Source: Prorocentrum cordatum
Taxonomy: Eukaryota; Sar; Dinophyceae; Prorocentrales; Prorocentraceae
Direction: 5' to 3'
Length of the DNA stretch: 64,000 nt
NCBI GenBank assembly: GCA_963575745.1
Contig: CAUYUJ010017809.1
Coordinates: forward strand, 153,871-217,870
Part shown: positions 36,296 through 46,439 of the stretch, in pieces
How positions within the stretch are numbered: position 1 is the first letter of the stretch
How the letters are laid out: the number at the start of each line of letters is the position of its first letter
Notes under the pieces: model-generated
The model's database searches: none
What the model was told of the DNA's origin: nothing
The model's input: only the letters and a program-made list of their open reading frames with translations
Position numbers and translations under genes: made by a program

Positions 36296-36790
36296 AATGC
36301 TGTTTGTGGCACAGCGGCCACGAGCTCCTTGCCGCCCCGCTGGCTGTCCAGCCAGGCGGCCCTCCACTAACGCCCCAGGCTGTAGCCCTTGGGGCGCTTT
36401 TGGCACGCCAGGCGGCGTCCATGCCGAGCTTCACAGGCCAACAAAGAAGGCGAAGCCCGGACGGGCAGCCACCCCACTCACCACCAGGAGCTTCTTGAGC
36501 CACAGGCTACGGAGCCACCCGCGACCGAACAGATGGACGAACCGTCTATAAATCAAGTCAACGCGCGTGCACGGAAAGCACGGCAGAGAAGAGAGGGAAG
36601 AAGAAAGGAGCGGACGCAGGTGCACATGCTGCGCAGGGCAAGGCAGCCACGCGCTCTTGCCGCCCAGCTGGCTGTCCAGCAGCGCGGCGCTTCCTCCGGC
36701 ACCCCGGGCTGTAGCCCCAGGGGCATTTCTGGCTCGCAAGGCGGCCTCCTCCAAGCCACTCCCCGACAGAAAATCCGCCCCGGCTGCAAG
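36296..36790. repeat. Diverged direct repeat, two copies about 330 bp apart
   Basis: GCTGGCTGTCCAGC, CGGGCTGTAGCCC-like and GGCGCTTTTGGC-like segments occur in the same order at 36,296-36,470 and 36,620-36,790, with small indels. Identity is roughly 70-75% by eye. Confidence 0.6.
36494..36513 (-). promoter_or_regulatory. Second relict dinoflagellate spliced leader
   Basis: On the minus strand this 20-mer is the DinoSL with ATTT (positions 10-13) replaced by TG; the 8 bases CCGTAGCC and the 9 bases TGGCTCAAG on either side are exact. The first downstream ATG is at about 36,450 (GGCATGGACGCC). No pyrimidine tract is evident directly upstream. It marks a possible retroposed gene start on the minus strand, whose product I cannot identify. 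Confidence 0.6.
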
Positions 36791-37811
36791 CATACCAAGT
36801 GGGCAAGAGCGAAAAACGAGGCCGGGCGTGAGCCCGAGATGGGCCCGGCACTGCATCTTGAGAAGAAGCTGCAAGCAAGCGAGAAACAGAGGCAACCCCG
36901 CCCGCACGATCGCGACAGCGCCAGGCACACGTGAGTCCTAGGGAGATCCACGCAGCACCCGCCCGCCTCCCCAAGAGAGCACCACCCATCTCCGCCGGTC
37001 GCGCAAAGCCGGCGGCGAGGGCGGAAAAGAGGACCAGGGCGAAGGCGGCACATCACAACCAAGAGAACCACTCGATAATACACACGGGCACGGAAAGCAA
37101 CGCATCTTACACGCACGCGTGCACTGGGCCAGTTCCCCGTGTCCTTCATTTGTTGGTCCCTTTTCTCTGATGGAAGGAAAATCACAAGCAACATCAGCCA
37201 ACAAGACCGAATCTAGACCACGGGCCCTTCCTTGTGACGCACTCCCCTTCCGCACAAATGCAATCGCGCCCTCATTCCCCAAGTGCCTCGGCCTGCGTCA
37301 TGGGACACACTGCGGTGACATGTCACTTTGTCGGACCCAGCCGCGACATGGCAAATCATACAGGAGAGTCATGTTTCTGCAGCTCTTGGGCCAGCAAAAA
37401 CGCGGAACAACATGACGACGAATGATTGTCCGCTCGTGAGCAGATGCTGATGCTCCCAACTCCTTAACGGAAAAGTCCTGCGATATTTCCATAACTGCGC
37501 GAAGCACGCATATAGCCACGAACAGAGCAAGCACAATGACAAAAGCCAGGCTGTCATTAGACGCCGCTTTCCCCCCCTCACATCAAAAGAATGATCCGCC
37601 GCCCCCCGCAGGTCGGGAGTGCCGAAACGCTTGAAATATTGGACTGTCTCCCTCCTCCTGCTCCCCCTGCTCACTCATACATTCCAGAATCCTGTTTGGG
37701 CAGTTGGCTCCACGGTAGCCAGAGCATATACCCAAAGAGACCTCCAGCGTGGGACGACGATCAGAAATCATTTAATCGATTCGCTCATTCCGCCGGCCCT
37801 CGAGCGCTCTA

Positions 37812-37965
37812 TGGGGCCTCTTTGAAGCCTCTTGGGGGCCTCTTTGGGGCCTCCTAGGGACCTCTTGGGGGCCTCTTGGGGGTCTCTTGGGGCTCCTCGG
37901 CGGCGTCTTGGGCTCCCCATGGGGCCTCTTGGGGGGCTCTTGGGGGCCCCTTGGGGCAGGAGGGG
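37812..37965. repeat. CTCTTGGGGGC minisatellite
   Basis: About 12 degenerate units of 10-13 bp (GGCCTCTTGGGG). Related to the CTCCTGGGGC arrays at 38.4, 38.8 and 41.3 kb. Confidence 0.8.
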
Positions 37966-38199
37966 GGGGTAGTCGATTGCAGCCACCCCCTCGGAGGCCA
38001 CGATCCTCGTGAGGGGTGGCGAAAAATAGCCTCCTCCCTGGGGATCGCCCGGGGGTCAGCCAGGGATCGGCCAGCCGGGGATCGGCCGGGGTACTTTTCG
38101 TCCGGGGGCCCCCAGGGGCCGCCCCGCGTGCGCGAAGTAGAAATATTGCCAGTACTCACCAGAGATCTTAGCACGCCTCTGGCCCGTTGGGCCGGCGAC

Positions 38200-38760
38200 T
38201 TCGCTGCGCGGAGCCCCCCGTACGTGCATCTATTAGCATGGACTGGTCCGCCGTAAACGTCTCGGCGCAAGAGCCTTCGAACATAAACGGGCTTGAGTAA
38301 TGACGATCTGGGAGTGAATCTGACTGTGAATGAGTTGGAGCGTGAAGGATTCTCAATAATATTAGTGCGTCTGTGCGCATGAGCCTGGGGCCTTCTGGGG
38401 CCTCTTGTGGCCTCCTGGGTCTTCCTGGGGCCTCCTGGAGCCTCTTGGAGCCTCCCGGGACCTCTTGGGAGCATCCTGGAGCCTCCTGGGGCCTCCTGGG
38501 GAAGATTCGTGCCCAAGGAAATGTCCAATCTAAAGGAAGAGATGTAAAACACTTCAGATTGGAGCCACAGGAGGAGGGCAATCTATAGGAACACAACACG
38601 TAAACCACCAAGGAATCGTGCCCCAGGGGAGGCCCAATCCAGAGGGACGTGCGTAAAAAATTGAGGAGTGGATAGGCAGGAGAAGGACAATCTATATAAG
38701 CAGACAACACCACGGATTCGTGCTTCAGGGGAGGCCCAATCTATAGGAATCAACGTAAAA
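38200..38760 (+). repeat. Dispersed repeat with internal minisatellites, copy 1
   Basis: In order: a unique-looking head (38,210-38,390) with GTCCGCCGTAAACGTCTCGG, TTCGAACATAAACGGGCTTG and GCGCATGAGCC; a CTCCTGGGGC array (38,388-38,512); then 60-70-bp units with ATTCGTGCCCCAGGGGAGGC, CAATCTATAGGAA and GTAAAACACC (38,505-38,760). The same order recurs at 41,080-41,530. Confidence 0.75.
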
Positions 38761-38764
38761 CACC

Positions 38765-38995
38765 AGGGATTGGAGCCACTCCTGTGGCCTTCTGAGGCCT
38801 CCTGTTCTTGGGGTTTCGTGGGGGCTCCAAGGGCCTTCCAGGGCCTCCTGGTGCCTCTTAGCGCTTCCTGTGGCCTCCTGTGGCCTCCTGGGGCCTCCTG
38901 GGGCCTCCTGGTGTTTCCTGGGGCCTCCTGCAGCCTCCTGGAAGCTACTGCTGCCTGGGGCTGTTTGGAGCCTGCCGGGGCCTCCTGTGGCATCC
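38765..38995. repeat. CTCCTGGGGC minisatellite
   Basis: About 20 units of CTCCTGGGGC-type 10-12-mers, lying directly after the last 60-70-bp unit of copy 1. Confidence 0.8.
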
Positions 38996-39270
38996 GGAAG
39001 AAAATCCGCGCCCACGAGTCTGGCCAGGAAAACAAACAAACCGTTCGAAGCATCCTCAAGATCTGGCCCCGCTGGGATGCGAAAATCAGCGCCTCGCTCG
39101 AGACATCCTCCAAATCTGCTCCGAAAGCAGAGGATGGTGGGGGCAGAAAAAGGCAAACCGCTCGAGACATCCCCGCCATTTTGGCGCGAACGGAGGAGGG
39201 CAATACACCCTGGCGCTTCCCCATTGAGGGGGGTGAAACCCGCGCCTCGCTTGAGACGATTTTGCTCCGC

Positions 39271-39297
39271 CATCACCACCACCACCACCACCACCAA

Positions 39298-39336
<39 letters not shown>

Positions 39337-39338
39337 CC

Positions 39339-39423
<85 letters not shown>

Positions 39424-39629
39424 CATCCTCATCCTCATCCTCATCCTCATCCTCATCCTCATCCTCATCCTCATCCTCATCCTCATCCTCATCCTCATCC
39501 TCATCCTCATCATCCTCATCATCCTCATCATCATCATCCTCATCCTCATCCTCATCATCATCATATCATCACCATCATCATCATCCATCATCATCATCAT
39601 CATCATCATCACATCACCATCATCATCAC

Positions 39630-39690
<61 letters not shown>

Positions 39691-39970
39691 CGACCATCAC
39701 CATCACCATCACCATCATCATCATCATCATCATCATGAACATCATCACCACCAACACCACCATCACCCTCATCATCATCATCATCATCACCACCACCACC
39801 ACCAGCACTATCATCATCATCATCAACAGCATCATCATCATCAGCAGCAGCATCAGCATCATCATCATCATCATCAGCACCATAATCATGATCGTCATCA
39901 TCAGCAGCAGCATCATCAGCATTATCATCAGCACAATCATCATCATCATCACCATCACCATCACCATCAC

Positions 39971-40005
<35 letters not shown>

Positions 40006-40234
40006 CCATCACCATCAACATCATCCTCATTCTCATCCTCTTCAACCTGATCCTCATCCTCATCCTCATCCTCATCATCATCCTCATACTCACCCTCATC
40101 CTCATCGTCATCCTCATCCTCATTATCACCCTCATCCTCATCCTCATCCTCGTCCTCATCCTGATCATCATCGTCATCATCAGCATCAGCATCAGCATCA
40201 GCAGCAGCATCAGCATCAGCATCGTCCTCATCAG

Positions 40235-40298
<64 letters not shown>

Positions 40299-40650
40299 GT
40301 GATCATCATCATCGTCATCGCCATCGTCATCATCATCAGCATCAGCATCAGCATCGGCATTAGCATCAGCATCAGCATCGGCATCATCATCACCATCACC
40401 ATCACCATCACCACCACCGCCACCACCACCACAACCACAACCACCACCACCACCACCATCATCATCAGCACCACCACCATCATCATCATCAGCATCATCA
40501 ACAGCATCATCAGCGTCAACATCACCATCACCATCATCATCAACATCATCATCACCATCATCAGAATCCTCATCATTATCCTCATCATCATGCTCACGAT
40601 CATCATCCCCATTGTCATCATCATAAGCATCATGGTCGCCGTCCTCATCA
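39271..40650. repeat. (ATC)n trinucleotide array, about 1.38 kb
   Basis: CAC/CAT start, then CATCAT with long ATCCTC blocks (39,420-39,510 and 40,025-40,160) and CATCAG/CAG blocks (39,830-39,920 and 40,180-40,230). Open frames of up to 497 codons are artefacts. Confidence 0.97.
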
Positions 40651-40654
40651 TCAT

Positions 40655-41000
40655 ATCTCATTACATGGCATTACAAAAAGTAAGGTTTCAGACTATAGCA
40701 TATCACAATAGAACATGCGATATCATAGCCCGCACAAACACAACATAACATACACTTCCATAGCACCAACCTACCTCACGCATCACGCGTCAGAACCGAC
40801 ACCATGCCATAGCATGACATATTCAAACATACAATAACAAATTATGCAACAACATACTACATGATTCCTATAGCACATCCAGGCACAGGCTAGCATAGCA
40901 ACATAACACAATTTAGCATGCCATACCATACCATGACATGACATACCATGTCATACCAGAACAAACCATATCATACCATAACATCTCATAAGATTACAAA
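40655..41000. repeat. Degenerate CATA/CATAC repeat
   Basis: Words such as CATACCATACCATGACATGA dominate 40,780-40,990. AT-rich, no gene seen. Confidence 0.6.
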
Positions 41001-41079
41001 ACAGCACATAACAGTAGATAACGAGGAGGAAGGAGGTGTGTGCGTGTGAGCGTGAGTTGGCGCGGCCGGAGTAATTAGT

Positions 41080-41530
41080 CCCTGCGAGGAGCTTCCCACA
41101 TGCGCAACTATTACCATGGAGCTGTCCGCCGAGAGGTCTAGGCGCGAGAGTTTTCGAATATAAGCGAGCTTGAATATCGACAGCCTGGGTGAATGTAACT
41201 GCGAATGAATTGGAGCGCGAATGAATCTCAGTAGTACGAGCGCGTCTCTGCGCATGAGCCCGAGGACTCCGGGGGCCTCCTGGAACCTCCTGGGGTCTCC
41301 CGGAGCCTCCTGAAGCATCTTGGAGCCTCCTGGGGACTCTTAGGGCTTCACGTGGCCTCCTGGGGCCTCCTGGTGCCTCGCGCGACCTCCTGGGGCCTCC
41401 TGCTGGAGCCTCCTGGGGCCTCCAGGGGAGGATTCGCGCCCCAAGAAAAGCCCAATATATAGGAACATACGTAAAACATCCAATGCTCGTGCCCCAGGGG
41501 AGGCCCAATCTGCAGAAACATACGAAAACG
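41080..41530 (+). repeat. Dispersed repeat with internal minisatellites, copy 2
   Basis: The head (41,083-41,265) matches 38,210-38,390 with GCGCGAGAG, TTCGAATATAAGCGAGCTTG, AATTGGAGCGCGAATGA and GCGCATGAGCCC. It is followed by CTCCTGGGGC units (41,265-41,420) and two 60-70-bp units (41,425-41,525). Same orientation as copy 1, about 2.87 kb away, separated by the ATC array. Confidence 0.75.
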
Positions 41531-41629
41531 TGTCCCAGGTCGACGAATTTTCGAATTTCGAGAAATGGAATTTTAATATGTCACACAAATAAAACAAAAC
41601 AACGAAAACAAAAAACCAAACAAAAATCG

Positions 41630-42095
41630 AAATTGTTTTGTCAACTAGCCCCCCAGCGCGCCGGAATTACTCTTTAGCTTCGCCGCTTCGCTCTTAGGAA
41701 AGCTCTACGAGTCACTAGCGTTTCTGATGATTCCCTTTCGATTGTTGTGCCGAACAGCTTGGCAGCTCATCTATAGCTCGAATTAAGCTCAGAAACATAA
41801 CAGCACCTGTCCAGATGACACTGAACAGCCGATCCCGCCTGAGTGCGTTTTGGCAGTAATATGTACCCGATCGACCTGTGATTAAGATGGCGAGCGCGAA
41901 TCAGATCGAATATGGGGTAAAAATATTAGAGCTCGAAAAACCTTTCAAATAATTTCGATAATATGATTTTAAATTGGTCAAAAAAACAAAACTTCCGTCG
42001 AAATCTGTTTGCCAACAAGCCCCCCAGCGCGCCGGAATTACTCTCTAGCTTCGCCTCTTCGCGCTAGGGAAAACTCTACGAATCATTGTTCTAAG
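41630..42095 (+). repeat. Dispersed family D, one partial and one full copy
   Basis: Family D has the ordered words CCAAGATGACACT, CAGCCGATCCCGCC, TACCCGATCGA, AAGATGGCGAGCG, TAGAGCTCTAACGAATGG, GTCGAGATTTTT, CAGCGCGCCGGAATTACTC and AAGCTCTACGAGTCAC. Here a 3' part (41,630-41,716) is followed by a full copy (41,798-42,095). Other copies: 47,146-47,430, 53,822-54,040, 56,225-56,518, 57,395-57,652, 58,665-58,920, 59,712-59,930 and 62,835-63,055 (plus); 42,918-43,220 and 63,826-64,000 (minus). Confidence 0.8.
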
Positions 42096-42780
42096 AGATC
42101 ACGATGCCATTCTTGCTGTAACTCGAGCTGCTGATGAGCTGCAAGGCTGTTCGGCGCAGCAATCGGACGAACATCATCTGGAGCGCTTTTTCCAAGTATC
42201 TATATGTCTGAGATAGGTCCGATACCAGAGCTGGAACCAAACAAATCCATACTCTGCTGTTTATTTTTTTAAACAAGATGACGATAGTTTCTCTACTGCA
42301 TTCGCGCTGTAGGCTGGCCAAGAAGCTAAGAAGCACTTCTCGAAGCAGAAGATCATCAGGTACATTGGCCATCGATATCGAAACGTCTGAATTTGTCCTG
42401 CAAGCGCAGCTACGACTGGACAAATGTTTCGTACTGTAAATATTTTACTGGCAATGATGTGTGTTTCCTGACTTGAATTCGATATTTAGGCCAGCTACGG
42501 AGATGAAATGCACGCCAGTCGACAGGGAATGGTGCAGAACATCACTCAGTCTATGATCTGGACGACAGATATCGATCTGCTACCAGAACAGCCACATGAT
42601 TATCTGCATCATTTCAGAAATATGATAGACCGCGTTGGATTTCTGTAAATTTATAAGCAAGCTAGGGAAGAGGGAAAGCACACCGCTCAACAGGGAACGA
42701 TCAGAATGTCGCCTATAGTATCGAGACGTCTGAGATGTCTCTGCCTCCAGGGCTAGGAATTGAGCACTCTGCATGATTTG
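42096..42780. other. Repeat-derived stretch, no gene
   Basis: Contains diverged words of the 172-bp family (CAGCTGCAAGGCTGTTCGGC, GTATCTATATGTCTGAGAT). Short frames are interrupted. No gene seen. Confidence 0.5.
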
Positions 42781-42785
42781 GTAAA

Positions 42786-42910
42786 GATACTATATATGAT
42801 ATATATATATATATATATATAGTGATATCAAATATACTATAGTATATATATATATATATATGTATATACATACATACATATATGTATATATTATAGTGTA
42901 TATGATATCA
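42786..42910. repeat. (TA)n block with imperfect palindrome
   Basis: Two (TA)n runs around TGATATCAAATATACTATAG, then (CATA)n, ending TATAGTGTATATGATATCA. It can cruciform or hairpin. It lies between inverted family D copies. Confidence 0.85.
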
Positions 42911-42917
42911 CTTAATG

Positions 42918-43220
42918 AGCCATAGAGCTTCCCTCAGAGCGGAGCGGCGAAGCTGGAGAGTAATTCCGGCGCGCCGGGGGGCTAGTTGGCAAAAAAAATC
43001 TCGACGGAAGTTCTGTCTGTTTTTTTTACCGACTTAAAATCATGTTCTCGAATTAAAGGTCGTTAGAGCTCTATTATTTTTCCTCCTAATGTTCGATCTT
43101 ATTCCCGCTCGCCGTCTCAATCTCAGGTCGATCGGGTACATACTACTGTCAAAAAGCACTCAGGCGGGATCGGCTGTTTAGTGTCATCTTGGCAGGTGCT
43201 CTCGGTTTTCTGAGCTTAAA
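42918..43220 (-). repeat. Family D copy, inverted
   Basis: Reverse complement of the family D order, from GAGCTTCCCTCAGAGCGG through GAGTAATTCCGGCGCGCC to GGCGGGATCGGCTGTTTAG and TCATCTTGGCAGGTGCTC. With the plus-strand copy at 41,798-42,095 it forms a large inverted repeat around about 820 bp. Confidence 0.8.
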
Positions 43221-43404
43221 CCAAACTGCAAATGAGCTACAGAGCTTTCGGCGCAGCGATCAAAAACAATTATCAGGAGCGCTCGTCTCAAGTACCTAGA
43301 TGCCCGAACCCGGTCAGCTACCAGAGCTGGGTCCGAAAAACTCATCGCACTCTGTTATTTCTTAAGAGATGATGCTAAGTTTCTTGATGTAACTCGAACT
43401 GCAG

Positions 43405-43461
43405 ACTGAGAGCTGGCGGTAAACCGTCAACCAGGTTACCGCCGGGGCCCCTGTAGAGCTC
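43405..43461 (+). repeat. Hairpin (CCGGCGGTAA) repeat, complete copy
   Basis: ACTGAGAGCTGGCGGTAAACC, a short loop, GGTTACCGCCGGGG, then TGTAGAGCTC. The arms pair over about 11 bp. Confidence 0.85.
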
Positions 43462-43520
43462 TGAAAACGCAAATAAGTGCCTAGATTAGAAGGGAAGCTT
43501 CCTCGAAACTCAGCTTAATA

Positions 43521-43554
43521 ACTGGGAGCCGGCGGTGAACCGTCAACCTTGGTT
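43521..43554 (+). repeat. Left half of an interrupted hairpin repeat with target duplication
   Basis: ACTGGGAGCCGGCGGTGAACC then GTCAACCTTGGTT. The last 11 bases (43,544-43,554) are repeated at 46,037-46,047, where the missing right half follows. Confidence 0.9.
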
Positions 43555-43575
43555 TTTGCTTGGCGCAGAGCCACA

Positions 43576-43591
43576 GGCCTGAGTTCAGGCC
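43576..43591 (-). other. 3'-terminal stem-loop of the 2.48-kb element
   Basis: GGCCTGA and TCAGGCC pair over 7 bp around GT, about 21 bases before the element edge. Some LINEs need such a 3' stem-loop for recognition by their reverse transcriptase; here it is inference from position and a matching structure in the other element. Confidence 0.45.
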
Positions 43592-43599
43592 CGCTCGAG

Positions 43600-43992
43600 T
43601 CACAGCCTAACGCAGATGGGGCGAAACAGGCCAAGCGCCTGAAGGACCGCCACCACACCTTTCAGGAGGTGCTTTGCAGCAAGAAGTTCAGCCTGGGCCA
43701 CTGCACACGAGGGCGGAAGACGAAAGGCTTCCGAGGCAACACTGCACCACCAGAAACCGTTCGGAGAAGCGGAGCCATCCAGATGACTAAGATGGAAAGG
43801 AAGCGTTGGAAGAATGCACAGATCGAGAACCGAGCCGCCGCCGCAATCTTCAAAGGAACGGCCTCCATCAAAGAAGCCACTCACTCCGAGAACGTTCGAA
43901 GTGTTCATTGTTGATAAGTAACTGGGGTTGCCCACACTGCCCCGAAACCAGCACCACCGACGTCGCGCCAGTGAGCAGGCAGGCAATGGCAT
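43600..43992 (-). CDS. RNase H-like fragment (first half of the fold)
   Basis: The minus-strand frame contains HLSHLDGSASPNGFWWCSVA (Asp-Gly of the first RNase H strand) and, about 35 residues on, SCAVAQAELLAAKHLLKG (the Ala-Glu helix carrying the second carboxylate). The later DS...V and N..AD motifs of RNase H are missing; the frame stops at 43,600, about 45 bases before the element's 3' end. The upstream start is uncertain. Its position at the 3' end of the element parallels the LINE at 47.46 kb. Confidence 0.5.
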   Translation of the reverse strand: MPLPACSLARRRWCWFRGSVGNPSYLSTMNTSNVLGVSGFFDGGRSFEDCGGGSVLDLCILPTLPFHLSHLDGSASPNGFWWCSVASEAFRLPPSCAVAQAELLAAKHLLKGVVAVLQALGLFRPICVRL

Positions 43993-44353
43993 CAGACAAA
44001 AATCAACCTACGAGTGCAAACATACCTGTGCAAGATAACACTGCAAAATGTCTCTCATGAGCCCTGCAAGCGGGGAGCGAAGGAAAGCCAGCGGGAGAGC
44101 GGGGGGGCCCAAAGAGACACAGCGAGCCCAGGGGCGAAAGCAGCACGGGGGAGAGAGGAGCGAGGTGGCGTTGATTTCCGGCTTTCATCTGCAGATGGTG
44201 GCGTTGATTTCCGGCTTTGATCTTCGCTCTCTCCGTTCCCATCGAAGCAGTCGACACACTCTGTAGCCGCACTCATAGAACTGTGGGACAACACCGTGCG
44301 ACCTGACGCCGTACACGCAGGGTCCATCACAGACCACAAGGCGCGAAGTCAGG

Positions 44354-45650
44354 CTACAACGCGGAGTGCCACACCGGCCCCACGATATCCAAGAGAGCTT
44401 GAACAAGTACGGAGGCCTCACGCCGATGGGCAATATCGATTCCCTCCTCAGTGGAAATGCAATGTAGGCATTGGCACATGTCAGGGAAGTGACCATACAC
44501 CAGGGGTTCCGCCCAGGCTTGCACGAAAGCATCCCGCTCCTCGTGGGGGCACTGATGCCAAGCTCCCAGGAGGTCAACAACCCAAATTCTCTGTGCATTC
44601 ACGGACTCCCCATCACTCGAGTCGTCATCGTCTTCTTACGGAAACAAGCAAGTATGCACGCAGCACGCCTGAGTCCACATACGGCCGCGGCAGGAGAGAA
44701 TGAACCACATGACCCGCCGTGGATGCAAGCACTGGCGGGGTCGCCGCAACAGGCACCTCTCGTCGGAAACAATACCGTTTGATACGCATGGCTCGGGGGC
44801 CAATCGCAAGAGCAGGAGGATGGACCGAGCAACTCGCATCCGAAGCGGGCACAGCGGGAACGGCATCAGGGGTGGGATCGGCACCGCTCACTCTAGCACC
44901 TTCCGCCTCCACGGCAGCACCATTCTCATACACATTGGGAGAAGACGGTGAAGGCATCGTAGCGCCCATTGTCGCAAGATTGACTGAGGCGCTCGCATCC
45001 GACACTAAGGCATCGGGAACGCCGTCAGGTACAGGCTCAACAAAAGTCACTCGAGCATCCTCCACCTCCACAGCAACACCACTCTCAGACACATCCAGAA
45101 AATGATGAGAAGTCGCCGTAACGCCCGTTGCCGCTAGCTGGACCGAGGCACTCGCATCCGAAACTGATACATCGGGAACGGCATAAGGGACGGGATCAAC
45201 ACTAGCCACTCGAGCATCCTCCACCACGGCAATATCACTCTCAAGCACATTCGGAAAATGATGGGAAACCGTCGCAACGCCCGCTGTCGTTGCAGGAGAA
45301 ACATACATCGGGGAGGAAGGCCCCACACCTGGCGTCGAATAAGCTCGCACGTCTGTCCACGGAGCCGCCCCAGCAGGGCCGCGGTTACGACAGTAACGAG
45401 GTGCGACGGCATCGGCACGACAGAGGCCAGTGAAATCCCCCACTTGGCACGACGAAGACGTGGAACACAACCAGAGACGGTGCTTCACCTGTCCAGCACG
45501 TGAACGACGCCGTTGCGAGGGCGCTGCTTTCGTGACGGGCCCCCCCATCTGCTCACATGTCAAGGTCCCAACAAGAGCGTACAAGTCAATCACACATACT
45601 TCGGGCACAGACAAACGTGAAGAGACAAAATGAGATGCCATGCAATCCAT
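44354..45650 (-). CDS. Repeat-containing ORF of unknown function, broken by one frameshift
   Basis: It starts at ATG 45,650 (MDCMASHFVSSRLSVPEVC). The first frame runs 341 codons to 44,625. Middle residues hold three imperfect repeats of about 52 residues (DNA units 44,829-44,990, 44,990-45,147 and 45,148-45,295) with SHHFLDVSESGVAVEVEDAR, VDPVP...VPDVSVSDASAS. Just before the stop the frame shifts by one base near 44,635 and continues EDDDSSDGESVNAQRIWVVD, LLGAWHQCPHEERDAFVQAW, TEEGIDIAHRREASVLVQAL, to a TAG at 44,354. GTAAGA at the junction could also be a splice donor. No family recognised. It lies inside the 2.48-kb element, so it is probably a retroelement ORF. Confidence 0.45.
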
Positions 45651-46036
45651 GCGCTATGAAACAAAAACAGCATTCAAAAACTAGGAGACAAAAGCCATAG
45701 GATTCATACTCATTGCGGACCAGCACAGCAACGAGGCAAGTCACAGCAGAAAACGTCTCCGCAAGATGCGGCAGCAGCTGCACTGCAAACTGGGCCCGAT
45801 CCAGCAACCGTACCACACAAGCACAGACAAGCACCTGTTGACCTGGAAGAGCAAGCCGATGTCAGAACTCGCATAGTTTCCTGACGGAGATGTCGTAGGA
45901 CTCGCCCGAGCAGCGGCCGCTATCGCGAGGGGTACCGAGGCCCGAGGAGGAGGAAGATAGACGGGCGGCCGAGGGCGGGGGAGCGCGGCGGGGGGGGGCA
46001 CCAAGGAGTCCCCGACGGCACCAGGCCGCCCGAAGG

Positions 46037-46075
46037 CAACCTTGGTTACCGCCGGGAACTCGTAGAGCCCCCTTG
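46037..46075 (+). repeat. Right half of the interrupted hairpin repeat
   Basis: CAACCTTGGTT (target duplication) then ACCGCCGGGAACTCGTAGAG, the exact continuation of the half at 43,521-43,554. Confidence 0.9.
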
Positions 46076-46119
46076 GGACGCGGGCGCGGGAATCTCGCAT
46101 TCCGCCCGCACGGGGGCGC

Positions 46120-46400
46120 GGTTCCACGGAGGAGGACGTGGAGGAGAAGAAGGAGCGAGGAGGAGAAGGAGATGGAGGAGGCCGAGGAAGAGAAGGAGGA
46201 GGGGGAGGAGAAGGAGCAGGCGGAGGAGAAGGAGGGCGAGGAAAGGGGGGAAGACGAGCAGGAGGGGGAGGGTGGAGGGGGAGAAGAGGGACCATGAAGA
46301 TGATGATGAAGGGGAGGAGAGCGAGAGGGAGGAGAGAGAAAAGGAGGCGGAGGAGAAGAGGAAGTAGGGGAGGAGAAGGAGGAAAAGCTTCGAGGAGTGC
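46120..46400. repeat. GAG/GGA purine-rich tract
   Basis: Imperfect GAGGAGAAGGAGG over about 280 bp. The overlapping Pro-rich and Glu-rich frames are artefacts. Confidence 0.85.
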
Positions 46401-46439
46401 TTTTCAGCTTCTTAGCCAGCCTACAGCTCGAACGAATAG

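Larger units (their letters stand above)
35299..37800. other. GC-rich stretch with relict leader and a diverged direct duplication
   Basis: It contains a relict spliced leader (36,494-36,513) and a duplicated block of about 170 bp (36,296-36,470 and 36,620-36,790). Minus-strand frames such as 36,450-36,054 follow the relict leader but show no recognised domain. Confidence 0.4.
43555..46036 (-). mobile_element. 2.48-kb LINE-like insertion in a hairpin repeat
   Basis: The element is bounded by an exact 11-bp target site duplication (CAACCTTGGTT at 43,544-43,554 and 46,037-46,047). Removing it rebuilds a complete hairpin repeat. On the minus strand its 3' end reads: first half of an RNase H domain, a stem-loop (43,576-43,591; GGCCTGA/TCAGGCC), then AAAAACC. 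An upstream ORF (44,354-45,650) has internal repeats. No reverse transcriptase is seen, so it is a 5'-truncated, rearranged or non-autonomous relative of the LINE at 47.5-52.7 kb. Orientation is inferred from the A-run and RNase H. Confidence 0.75.

Noticed and set aside
30802-36406. Open frames of 1,203 and 1,074 codons on the minus strand (VLSCL repeats) and long KTRQD frames on the plus strand
   Set aside because: They are translations of a stop-free pentanucleotide array; a 5-mer cycles through all three frames, so every frame is open. No start context, domain or codon bias.
38870-40748. His-, Ile- or Asp-rich frames of 340-500 codons
   Set aside because: Same cause, second ATC array.
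45741-46295. 184-codon Pro-rich minus-strand frame
   Set aside because: Made of the GAG tract read in reverse and the hairpin half-copy; it crosses the insertion boundary.
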